DNA from: Pogonophryne albipinna
Lineage: Eukaryota; Chordata; Actinopteri; Perciformes; Artedidraconidae
Direction of reading: 5' to 3'
DNA length: 64,000 nt
Assembly: GCA_028583405.1 (NCBI GenBank)
Contig: CM053243.1
Span: 26,627,524 to 26,691,523, forward strand
Every line of letters starts with the position of its first letter. Positions within the stretch are counted from its first letter, which is position 1. The notes under the pieces are model-generated. The model did not search any database, was not told where the DNA came from, and saw only the letters and a program-made list of their open reading frames with translations. Shown one piece after another: positions 23,604 through 35,141 of this stretch. The position numbers and the translations under genes are program-made.

Positions 23604-24832
23604 TAGGGGTGTAACGGTTCACAAACATTTCGGTTCGGTACGTACCTCGGTTTTTATGTCACGATTCGGTACGTTTTCGGTACAGCAGAAAAAATGATCA
23701 CAAAACATAAAATATTTTCTACGTTTTTTTTAATTATTATTAAATTGTGAATAATGTATTCACTCAAATAAATACAAAATATAATAAAATAAACATTAAG
23801 GTGCAGCATTTCGATGAACTGAAATAATCTGTATTTGAACTTTACTGTACTAGTAGGCTACTCACAAAACATAAAATATTTATTTTGGGTTTATAATTAT
23901 TATTAAACTGTGAATATTCACTCAAATAAATACAAAATATAATAAAATAAACATAAGGTGCAGCATTTCGATGAACTGAAATAATCTGTAGCCTACTTGA
24001 ACTGTAGGCTACTGTCGTACTCACCTAAGCAGCCAGCTTGACATTAGGCTTGTCATTGTATTTTCACGTTTTTTTAAAGAAAAATGAACTTGCTTGCCGA
24101 AAGGGCAGATCTGCTGGCACTAACAATGTCTCCTGCTGTGGAGAACACCCTCTCGCTAGGGACAGAGGTAGCAGATACAGCCAGGTAGCGCTTTGCTAAC
24201 ATGGCAACATAAGGATAGCTTTGGCTCGGTCTAAACTTTTTGCGAGTGGTGGAGGCTTAAATGCTAGTGGGAGTTGGATTTGCACTTCAGTCATTTTTCT
24301 TTTGGTACCGGTGATATTCACGTTCGGGTGATGCCTTTTCAAATGAGTGTGCAAGTTTGATGTATTGCCAGCTGCGTAACCAATTTTAGTTGAACAATGC
24401 CGACAAAAAGCTTTGGTTCGGTCCACCTGTCTTTGTCCTTCATCCTTGTACGTAACTGCAAAACCAACATGTTCCCAAACTGGAGACTTCAGTGATGCTG
24501 GAGGATTTTCAAGCTCAATTTTATCTGCGTTTGCCATTTCGCTAGTTCCTGGAATTACCGACTAAATTTGAAGGCATCCCTGTGACTAGCTCTCATAGTA
24601 TGCTTCTCGTCCAATGAAATGACTTGGTCGCTCTATGGCGCGTTGAACCCAATGGGAGCAAATTACACTGAACGCTGCGACGCAGCACCTGAGATTACTT
24701 CCAAGAAGTTGTTCACGTTCTCAAATGTTTACGTTTAACGTTATATTCGTTCGGTACACTTCGGTACACATGTGTACCGAACCGAAGGGCCCATACCGAA
24801 TATTTTCGGTACGTACCGGCGTTACACCCCTA
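23604..24832 (-). mobile_element. hAT element, internally deleted, with 8-bp target duplication
   Basis: The ends are TAGGGGTGTAACGG and the inverted CGTTACACCCCTA. CCCTGAAG (23596-23603) and CCCTAAAG (24833-24840) flank it as an 8-bp duplication with one mismatch. The inverted copy of this site at about 19600 (complement CCCCAAAGGAATACC) shows the locus without the insertion. It carries the two ends of a transposase gene. Confidence 0.88.
24082..24537 (-). pseudogene. ZBED-type hAT transposase, N- and C-terminal ends fused
   Basis: On the minus strand the start at 24537 gives 113 residues with a BED zinc finger: W..VGFAVTYKDEG, CRHCSTKIGYAAGNTSNLHTHLKRHH (the C-x2-C and H-x4-H ligands are in place). 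Directly after, and out of frame, comes the hAT C-terminal dimerisation motif YLAVSATSVPSERVFSTAG with ASRSALSA (about 24185-24082). The catalytic core between them is missing, so a single internal deletion near 24200 produced a non-autonomous element. BED fingers bind transposon ends, and the dimerisation domain assembles the enzyme. Confidence 0.85.
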
Positions 24833-24865
24833 CCCTAAAGGAATACCCTTTCCGTCCAATGTGAA

Positions 24866-25079
24866 ATGCTGTGGGGTTTTTTCTGAAATGCTGTGGCGTT
24901 TTCTGAAATGCTGTGGTGTTTTCTGAAATGCTGTGGCGTTTTCTGAAATGCTGTAGTGTTTTCTGAAATGCTGTGGCGTTTTCTGAAATGCTGTAGTGTT
25001 TTCTGAAATGCTGTGGCGTTTTCTGAAATGCTGTAGTGTTTTCTGAAATGCTGTGGTGTTTTTTGAAAATGCCACAGCA
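24866..25079 (-). repeat. 20-bp minisatellite array 2 (inverted)
   Basis: About ten units of the TTCTGAAATGCTGTGGCGTT type. On the other strand the unit matches array 1, but nearly all units read TTTCAGA where array 1 reads TTTCACA, so each array has been homogenised separately. Confidence 0.95.
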
Positions 25080-26307
25080 TTGCCAGACAATCATCACAAA
25101 GTTGTTTGTTGAGGATATTGGATAAACATTAGATTGATCCTCACAGTTAAGTTACAGTTAAGATATCTTGCATCTTAGAGAAATACATGGATTCTTGATC
25201 AAAGTGTGGACTGCATTATTTTTTAAATCAAACCCACAGAAAACTTTTCTGATGTATTAATTAGAAAACAAACCCCAATCAATGAGTGAGAGGTAACCAT
25301 ACCAAAATGCTGGTTACCTCGCTTGTCAGGGCACATTTAGGCACCACTGAAAAACAAAGATGTAATTCATGTAATTGCATATAATTTCCTTGTTCCAGAC
25401 ACCGGTCGTATTTATTGAATAGAAGGGGTCACTGACCTTTAGCCCACATGAACTGCTTGAACCGTGTAGGCCTGTTTATGTGCCCTCTGTGTGCTTCTGT
25501 CACTTTCAGAAACTCCAGTGGAGTGTAATGTGTCTTACTAAATGGACACAAATGTAGATTGCATTGCGAACATGCTTTGCTTTGCATGTCTCAGAGAACT
25601 GAAGGCAGAAGAATTAAGTCCTTGAGGAATTAAGTTCACCTTTAAATGCACACAAGGTCTCAATTTTTTCTGAAATGAAAGTAAAATTCTTCAATTTAAA
25701 TGATTCATGAGGATTATAGATTTAAGCATGGAAAGTCAATTTTACTTGTCGTTTACACAGGAATCATAAGAAGGAGAGAAAGAGGAGTTTTGGATGGACT
25801 GTGTGCTGATTCTGTTTGAACTGAATAATTTGTTCCATTATCCTGAGAGCAGCTCAGGTCTGACAGAGGTCATTGTTGGCTGCCACTGGAGTGTCCGAAA
25901 GTGACAGAAGCACACAGAGGGCACATAAACAGGCCTACACGGTTCAAGTAGTTCATGTGGGCTAAAGGTCAGTGACCCCTTCTATTCAATAAATACGACC
26001 GGTGTCTGGAACAAGGAAATTAAATGCTATTACATAAAGTACATCTTTGTTTTTGCAGTGGTGCCTAAATGTCCCCTGACACCATACTTTTGGTATGGTT
26101 ACCTCTCACTCAGTGATTGAGGTTTATTTTCTGATTAATACATCAGATCCGTGGGTTTTATTTAAAAATAATGCAGTCCACACTTTGATCAAGAAACCAT
26201 GTTTTTCTCTAAGATGGTAAAGATATCTTAACTGGAACTTAACTGAGGATCAATCTAATGTTTATCCAATATCCCCAACAAATCATTTTGGGATGATTGT
26301 CTGGCAA
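25080..26307. repeat. Long palindrome (foldback-type element)
   Basis: The left arm 25080-25521 (TTGCCAGACAATCATC outward end) pairs with the right arm 25883-26307 (ending GATGATTGTCTGGCAA). By eye the arms agree at roughly nine positions in ten over more than 420 bases, with small indels. The 361-base loop has no ORF. It starts exactly where minisatellite array 2 ends. No target duplication was found. Confidence 0.93.
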
Positions 26308-29300
26308 CAAGCGACTGTCAAGCAAGCTGTGCACAGTGAGAAACTATTGGGCAGATTTTTCAAAATGAACAATGTGAAATTCCAAAATCTGATCCTCATT
26401 GACTGCAAAATAACGAACACTGCACACCAAACATTTTGTTATCACGTGTGATTCAAAACAAACAGGGCAAACCCCTTGTGGATGATTATCTCATTTTAAA
26501 GTGCATATATAAATATTCAATACAGTTGAGTAAATGCATGGCAGAATTCTTAAAAACATAAACCACCTAAGTGGAGTAATAACAGTATAATCATGTTTTA
26601 ACTATTCTCAGGCTGTAGTTTTAATTTGTTTTAATTGATGTATTGAGTTAAAAGCCCAAAGAGCATACAGTGGTTGCACCATGTCTTCTGTCACTGAGTG
26701 TTATAAGATAAAAGGAAGATATACAATATAAAAAATGTGTACACCCATGATTGTTTGTAAACTTGGAAAATTTGACATAATTTAACATAAAATATGTCCA
26801 CAAATATCAAACACTGCATTAGTTATATCCGTACAATTAATTAATTTAGTACTTGTTACGCTGTGCAAGCACTTCTCCAAAGGATTCGTTTTTTTAGTTT
26901 GATCCCCTGACAGTTTGATGAATGCTACCCGACATTTTCTTCTTGCATCTGGATATTAAAATAAGTCAAAACAAGACAAGTAGCTGCTGATGCTCCATGA
27001 TGTTAGGTAGCATTTGATCAAGCATACAAGTTATGTAGATTGCTGTGTGAGGAGGACCCTATCCGCATAACTCTGTTGGCACCAAATTGTCTGCATATTC
27101 AGACAAAATATTTTTTCTGCGACAATAGTAAGCATTCCATCAGAGGAAACATTTCTCATACTTGTGATAGTTCCTGGCAAATGACAGCTTATAAATTGCT
27201 CAGCATGATATGATTAATCATGCTTATTCACTGGCGGGGCTTCATGTTGAGTCTGTTTTTTCTATTTAAAAGAATAAATGATTTGCATTCTGTAAGATAA
27301 TCTTTATTTGGGTTCATTTAATGTTAATTGACATGAATATGTGCACGTGTATGTCTAATTTCACAATGGTACATCCTACATACACAATTTAATGTATTCT
27401 GATTTAATAAGATGGGCATTACTGTGAAGTATTTATACTAATTATGTTGCAGGGAAAGCACTTTAAAATCTATTATTGCAACTAGTAATATTGAGTGCAC
27501 AAGGGTCTGGCCAAAATGATAATTGGATAATCAAATTGATTCCCTCTTCTGTTTTATTTGCTTCAGGCCTAGCTTGTCCTATTTCTATTTCTTTTTCTAT
27601 CCATTCAATTTCCCTCCATCTGTAGTAGAAGCTGGCCACCATCAGAGTGTGGAGGAGGTTATTCAGCAACGGTGCTCCCACCCAGACGTGAGGGAATTAG
27701 CAGGGCGGAACACAGAGCTATTTTGGTTGAGCTCCTCAGTATCTAGGTCTAAGTGATTAAAATGGTTTCTTGTGCCCATATTCTTCTCAATGAAGGTGAA
27801 TGTGTTTGTATTGTTGTTTGATATTTTCTCACAGTTTTCTATTAAATTGTGAAATTTCACTTATAATGATTTTTTATGCTCTGTTCTGATTATGTCTACT
27901 TTATTACACAATTTAGCATTTATAAGCAGTTCATAAACAACTTATAAATGGGTTTTCATACCACATTTAATGTAGCTTTACAGAATTCCTTGTTTTCCTT
28001 TTTTTTCAGCATGTTCCCAATGCATTGTGCAAATGCCACATTGACTCTCATGGGCTTCCACAACTAACCCAAATCCTTCTTTTAACTTGAAAAATGGCTT
28101 GCTGTGTTAACCACAAGGGACTGAGAAGAGGAATGCCTGGTCTGCCCACCACTGCTGTATTAGGTTACTTATTGACTGTAACATCTTTCTTCATTCTTTC
28201 TTACTCCATTGTCCTTGTTTCACTCCCGTAGCACTTCCTTCTCCATCCCATTCATTTCATCCACCTTAGAGCCCTCGAGGCCAGACCACCAGACATGCTG
28301 GCCAGTTTCAGTTCCATGCTTTTTTTTTGCTTGCCGCAGTCAACACTACAGAGAGGTTTTGTTATGGAGACCCAGTTAAGGCAGTGAGTACTGGGGCAAA
28401 GCCTAGTGGGGCCATGCTGAATGGATGAGCTGTCAGGAAGCCAGTTTGGTGATGAGAGACCCAGACTTCATCCAGGCTTAGATGGGGGAGATATTGGTTC
28501 CTGTCAAACCCCACAGCAAAATAATCTCCAATGTCAGAACTATCCCGAGGATGGGTATGAAAGTAGGAGGGGCGAGAGCCTGCGGGAAGCTGAGGGGTTG
28601 TTTGGGGAATATGGACTTCATTTTACCATATCAAGTCCATGTGTGAAACCCACATTTTAAATTCACAGTGACACACACATTCCATATTGGCACTTGCAAG
28701 TATTAATTAAGAGAGTATTGGAGACACATCCTGATACTGATGCATTTGATTGTCAATGCAATTTTCTAGATCCTCCAGTATCTATGTTAATTTTAACTCT
28801 GTCCATATCATATTGCTGCTGTCTCTGGGTTGTTTGTTCCAAGATTTACCTCTGGGAGCACAGGAGGTGACAGGAGACTCTTGGGGAGGTAAAAGAAAGT
28901 AAGAGGGGAGGAGAGGAGAGGAGGATGTACAGGGAATAGGCAGACAAACAGGGTTCCCAAGAGAGTATGAACAGATGAGAAAAGGATGGTGTCTGATAGC
29001 AGAATGCGGAGTGACAACAGAGAGAAGCATTAGCAGAAAAAGAAGAAAAGGAAAGAGGACAGATAGTGAAAAAAGAGGAGAAACTGACAGTAAGGACCAG
29101 CAATTCTGCAATTTCTCTCCTTTTCTCTGATGGAGGTAAAATCTCATGGCATGAAATGGTCTTTTCATTGCAGATGTAATGAATATAATGTATGGATTCA
29201 TTACGTTCTGCTGCTTTTATTTTCATGACTGTAAAGTCTACTTCAAATATGTATCTCTGATTGAAAGCATACTCCATCATAATAACATATTTCCTTGGTA

Positions 29301-31767
29301 GAAACAAATCTAATTTTAACTTTCCTTTTCTTTGATGATATTTCTTATATTTATATATATTTTCTTCACAGCTTGGGTTGAGTTGAATAAGCTGTAGACT
29401 CAAAATACAAAAACTATTACTCATGTCAAGTACTTTGACAGGAGGACAGCATTAAACCTGAAACCTTAATTCATAGCCCATCTCAATATAGACTATAAGG
29501 ATATTTTTTAATTCTTCTGCAGTTACATGCAAATCCACCATAGTAGTTTGTTCATATAGTAAACAGGGATTCAGTGTATGCATCATGCATGTGCACACAC
29601 ACACAACAAGAAGAAAACCCACAGGACACGGATACATTCAGCAAGAAGATAGAAAAAAGAAGCACTACACATTCTGAGAAAGCGACTACACCATGGTTGT
29701 GGACAGGCGGGAGGGAAAAGTATACTGGCAGAGTTGAGAAGAGCGAGAGCAGGAAAACATCAGTGGAGAACTCATCACAATGCAGTGCAGCAGAGCAGCT
29801 CCTGGCCGGCACCACAGGAATCCCATCTTCAGGGCTCAGAGCAGGTAATAGGAATGCTCCAGCCATTAATGCTGGGAAAGCAAGAACAGGAAAAACCCTG
29901 TGTTCTCTGTTGAAGCCTCGGCCTTTCTATTGCCCACCTCTGATTTAGCGGCAATCCACACCAAAACACCGTAAAGAAACGGATTAAAAGCAGTGCAGAA
30001 CTTGTATGGAAGCCAACTCATACACAACTCTATGAAAAAGAGACTGAGGAAAAGAAAAGGAGAATGAGAAAAATGGTACTACGAATTGTTATTGTGTTTT
30101 TATCTTTTATTACAAGGCAATACATTCAAGCTCTGTTTACTCAAAATGTTCTGCATATCTATTGGTTTTTAATGCTAATTAATTAGTTGATTATGATCCA
30201 AATACATTCAAGTTGATGTTGAGATTTTAAAGGGGAACATGGGATATCTTTGTATACCCTCTGCTTCTTAGTCATTTTATCAAAGACATTACCACCAAAC
30301 AATATCATACAGCTCAATTTTCAGACAATATACGTTTCCCAACCTTAGCAAGTGAACCTGTAACAAGCAATTAGAATCTGTTGCGGGTGGTTATGCATTT
30401 CATGATGAGAAATATATCAGGTTTTCTATAGTCATCTTAATCTATGGCCTGTAATGCAGGCAATGAGGAGATAAGGAAAGCTAGTAACTGAGCTGAAAAT
30501 CGTTGTCACAGAACAAACAATTTGGTTTCACTTCAGAAGAAGGTCTGCTAAAAGAATCTAAAATAATGTAATCAAACATATAAAGGAAAGTATGCCAAAA
30601 CTGCTCAGATGATATTTATCTTCCTTTCTTTTTTTGTACTAATTGGAAATCGTTTTAATAATCTTTTGTGTCTAGTATGTTCTTCGTTGCAAAAAAAGAG
30701 TTGTTGAAAAACACAATTATAGAACAATTTCAGCCATTTTATTTGTTTATACCCAAACAGTTTTTGGGGATATTCAAGTTTGTCGCACTAAGATGCTAAA
30801 ATGAAAGTTTCATAGAAGTCCAGTGGGTTGTTCTAGCCTGGGGTCTTAGAAGATAATTTTAAATGTGTTCAAGCACTCAAACAATGTAAATTCTTAAAAC
30901 TGTTTGTAGTTGAGGATTGTTTTTTCAAAAGATTTTCTTTAAAACTATTTTATATATGTATTTCTGATACTATGAATCAATGCATATACAAAGATAAAGT
31001 TCAAGACCTCACCTGTCAAAGTAACATATTGATGCAGCATTGCAATGAATAATGGAAGTAGAACTGTTGTGATATTGGAATTTACACATGATAATTACTC
31101 AAAAAGATAAGCCTAAAGCACCCGATGATGAGGTTGGGTTTAGTGATCAATCAGATTATTAAGAAGCTGACTTGTGGCACAATTGTCGAAATACTTGAAA
31201 TATTACACAAACTCAGAAAACACAGCCATGTTTCAATGTCCTCAAGACAATGGCCCATTTTTGTTGTATAATTTGTGTTTTATAAGTTCCAGTCAGACAG
31301 TAACAGTAGCCTATTGTATCTGAAACATACTGTATTCAAATATGTATGGAAAATATATCTACTTTTTCCGAGAAATTTGGCATTGATACATGGTGGAAAA
31401 TAACATATGAAGAGGGATGGTTAGAGATTGCTACTACAATGTTTGATTTCAAGAGTAATTTTAATTTTTTTAAGTTAATATAACATGGTAATATAAAGGC
31501 CTTATTGAGATTTATAATTAGATGTTTGACTTGTTATGTGAAAACAAAGCAAAGCTGTAAGCCAAGGAACGTAAATAAAACTATTGAAATAAGAGGCTTG
31601 TATCAGCATAATGGCTTTAACTTGTATGTCCAGCAAATCAGTTAGTTGTTCATCAAGACGGCAGGGCCTCTTTCTCCATTCCTATCAGTGCTGCTTGTCT
31701 TTCTTCCTACTCACATAATCAATAGCATTATCAGCTCGATCTCATTCATGGTCTCTTGCTACTGGTG
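26308..31767. other. Long non-coding stretch
   Basis: AT-rich DNA without transposon termini, tandem arrays or recognisable coding. The purine-rich stretch 28900-29100 gives a long minus-strand frame that is low-complexity only. Open frames at 28421-28660 and 29552-29948 have no family motif. Confidence 0.5.
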
Positions 31768-33634
31768 CAACCCAGTCTCACGGCATTTCGTGTTATAGTC
31801 ACGACATTTAATCTATTGATTCGTGTTCACCAACACCATTTCCCCCTTTTTTTCGTGTCACACAGAACGATTTTAAAAGCAATGTATTTCCATTGGTAGT
31901 ATGTTTCGTGCCTGCAGCACGTCTTTTTGTCCGTTTGGGTCTTGGAAGACCGGAAGCTGTGGGGTTCATAAAAACATGTTCTTACTCAATATCAAGCCAC
32001 GATTATTGTTTTTATTTTAAATCGTATAATGTCTGACTTTTTTTGTCGTCTGTGAGGGAAAGAAATGGGGCTCAGAGCCTCAGAATACTGAAATCTGTAT
32101 TTTTTTAAATCTTTTTTTCCTTCTAATTTGTTATTATTTTCTAAATAACACACTTTTATTTACTCACCAATAACACACAATTATCCTTGTTTTTATTTAT
32201 TTGTTTAATTCCATAATCTCTGGCTTTTTTGGCGTCTGTCAGGAACTGAATTTCAAAATAAAATAACCGGAAACAGATGTAGCATCATTGCGATACACAG
32301 CCACTGAACTGATTACCCAAGACCCTCAGCTATGGTTTAAGCTCGCCGATTGGATGTTTTAGCCGCAATGCATGTAGGGATATGGTGTTCATGCCATATG
32401 AAATCCGAAAAACTTTTTTTTAAAAGAAAATAATACTTTATTCCGAGTGTTTTTTCTTTTTTCTTTGAAAGTCATCACATAAGGCATTGTAATACACGGT
32501 TCGGCTGCATTACATATTACAGATCTGCCGTAGTTCTTTATTTATAGAGCCCTGATGAGAAGACCTTTGAAAAAACTGGAAGAAATGCCGCCGAAACTGA
32601 ATACTTGACGTGGATCATAAATATATCAACAATTAAACAACATCTTCAATTTCTCTTCACACAATACGTCTCCTTGCAGTATCAACACTAATTCGGCTGA
32701 CTTTTACATTTGATCTAATTCATAGATAGGTTATATTTACCCCATAACGGTGCACAGCTGATATATAAGGACTTGTAGTTTTTAAATATATTACTGATTT
32801 TCTTTGAATATAAGAATGTAAATACTGAGTCTGAAATAGTATAGCAATATGCTGTAAAATTATGTGAAAACATGAATAAAACTACACATCTTCAGATGTT
32901 GTACATACATAAGTGTCCTACACTAATAATACAAAGTTATTATGGCTGTGTGTACCTTGTGTGCACCGCCTAGTGGTTAATTAAGTGGTATTAAGACAAC
33001 AAAATACAAGTATGTATGCTGCGTGTATTTTGTTGTCTTATGTTGTGATGTTTTTGTTTTGTTTTGATGGCACTCTTGATAGGGAGAAGCATTTATTATT
33101 ATCTCATTGTATATGTATAATGACATTAAACAATTATATTCTTCTTCTACATAAAGCACGTTATTGAATTATTGTTTTTATGTGTTATATTTGATGAAAT
33201 ATTAAGAGTACATACTTCCATAGGGGAAAAGTAGAAGGTCAATGATAGAAATATAGAATATAAAAAATCAAGAAGATACTATAAAAAAATAAAATACAAA
33301 AATACAGATGTCAGTATTCTGAGGCTCTGAGCCCCATTTCTTTCAATCACAGACAACAAAAAAAGTCCGACATTATACGATTTAAAATAAAAACAATAAT
33401 CGTGGCTTGATATTGAGTAATAACATGTTTTTATGAACCCCACAGCTTCCGGTCTTCCAAGACCCGAACGGACAAAAAGACGTGCTGCAGGCACGAAACA
33501 TACTACCAATAGAAATACATTGCTTTTAAAATCGTTCTGTGTGACACGAATAAAAGGGGAAAATCGTGTTGGTGAACACGAATCAATAGATTAAATGTCG
33601 TGACTATAACACGAAATGCCGTGAGACTGGGTTG
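31768..33634. mobile_element. Foldback DNA element with 7-bp target duplication
   Basis: The ends are CAACCCAGTCTCACGGCATT and its inverse. The left arm 31768 to about 32112 pairs with the right arm about 33288-33634, around 345 bases at well over 90% by eye. ACTGGTG directly flanks both sides (31761-31767 and 33635-33641). The 1.17-kb interior has no ORF of note. The superfamily is not identified. Confidence 0.9.
32993..33040. repeat. Perfect short hairpin
   Basis: TAAGACAACAAAATACA is followed after 14 bases by its exact reverse complement. It lies inside the foldback element's interior and could be a tiny MITE or a structural hairpin. Confidence 0.85.
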
Positions 33635-33641
33635 ACTGGTG

Positions 33642-34188
33642 AGGATGAAGCTACGCATGCCATTTTCTCAGACAGCACTCACCGTCATATTGTATCCACT
33701 TCAATTGGTATTCACTCAGCATCTCCCATTGCTTGTCATACACTGGTGTGGATTCAGGGTCTCTAATGCTTAGGTCCATTTAATCTTGATTAGAATCAGG
33801 AACAAAACTGAGTGCATTTACAACAGCACCGGAAATGTTATCAAGTTAGCTTACATTTATAAGTTAGCCAAACTAAGTTAAAATGTGTTATCTTTTGCTT
33901 GGGTAGTTTGAGTCGAATTCGGCTGGCAATAACGTAACAGACTATAAGCAGGAACAACTGCGCTACAGTTATTATCGACTCAGCTATTGAAAGCCCAAAA
34001 GCAAGATAGCCAAGCTAAAGTTGACAGCAGCCGTTATATCCATCAACAGACCTCAACACTTACACTTACACTGAATGAAAAACCATCTCCGTATTTGTAC
34101 ATCATTTTAGGTTAAGTTGAGTGCATATACAGCCTATAAGCACAAACGTTTAAACTTGATAGTGTTAGCAATTTGGCTGAGGATAATA
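33642..34188. other. Non-coding repeat-like sequence left of hAT MITE
   Basis: Together with 35142-35450 this looks like one old interspersed repeat split by the hAT MITE. CAGACCTCAACACTTA occurs on both sides (about 34048 and 35266), and the right side ends with a stretch (CTATATAACACACTATGGG, then GCATAAAATGTCCTC) familiar from fish MITE-like repeats. No ORF is present. Confidence 0.4.
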
Positions 34189-35133
34189 CAGGGTTGCCAA
34201 CTCTCACGCATCTGGCGTGTGACACACGCTTTCACTCTCAATCTCACGCTCTCACGCTGCCCAAACTATTCTCACGCCAAAAACAAGATGAACCGGCGAT
34301 CGTTTTTGGTTGGTTATTTACAATGTTGAGTTGACAGCTGCTCAAGCTGTCGATCCGCTCCCTCCCCGCCCCCACCACTCTTAACAACGTTAACAGACAG
34401 ACAGCAGAGCAGTGGGAGCCGGTGGTCAATGCCCGACCCGTATTGCGCATGCGCAGATCTAAGATCCAGTAGAAATGATAAAAAAGTAAAAGTCTGCTGC
34501 TTATTGTTCTACTAGGCCAAAATAGAGTCAAAGAGTATCTCTATATATAGTATCTCTATATGAGAGTGAGAGTGTATTAATTAATATATTTGGCAGTTTG
34601 GAGTAAGTCTGTAGATTCATTTGTGTGTGTGTGTGTTTCATGTATAGGCCTCTCATGATAATTAATTTTGTTGGATACATTTTCCTGGAAATTATTGCGA
34701 TAAACGATAATATTGTCGGCACCGTTGTATGACCATTTTAGACCACTGACATAATGATAATATATAATAATAATTCAAGTACTTTCAAACTGCTAGTCAC
34801 ATCCTCATGTAAATGGAAATTTATCGAGGTCAGAAAAGTTATCGAGTTCATTTTTATTTATCGTACGATAAGTCAATTAATTGCTTATCGCAACAATGCA
34901 CACAATAAAACAGTGGAAACAAACATGTGTTTGACTTTCATTAGTGAATGAAACTTTGTGCCCTTTATAGTCTGTGTCCAATATTGTGTATTTGTATATA
35001 TTGTATATATATCCTATACATATGCTAAGGTCCCGCTACTGACACGATAGCAGTCATTTAGTGCGCATATGTGTAATTAAACCCATGATATCAAAATCTC
35101 ACTCCTGCCAGGTACCCAAAGTTGGCAACCCTG
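34189..35133. mobile_element. hAT non-autonomous element with perfect 8-bp duplication
   Basis: Terminal repeats are CAGGGTTGCCAA at the left and TTGGCAACCCTG at the right. GGATAATA at 34181-34188 is repeated exactly at 35134-35141. The 945-bp interior has no transposase. The length, terminal sequence and 8-bp duplication fit hAT. Confidence 0.93.
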
Positions 35134-35141
35134 GGATAATA

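Larger units (their letters stand above)
19289..25079 (+). mobile_element. Composite element with inverted minisatellite termini
   Basis: The left end has CCCTGAAGTGCAAG (19289) followed by a 20-bp array. The right end has the same array in reverse orientation (24866-25079). Inside each array lies the same unique sequence, inverted: 19580-19680 against about 23530-23603 plus 24833-24866, including GGGTATTCCTTT and the CAGCCAGAGAAGCACTGCTG stretch. A third copy of the left end occurs at 49757. This suggests a DNA transposon whose terminal inverted repeats contain minisatellites. I cannot name the superfamily, and no transposase for it was identified. Confidence 0.6.

Noticed and set aside
24822..25097. 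Three overlapping minus-strand frames across array 2
   Set aside because: Open in all three frames because of the repeat; not a gene.
28782..29424. Minus-strand open frames of 139 and 192 residues
   Set aside because: Driven by a purine-rich tract; no motif, and the plus-strand composition is low-complexity.
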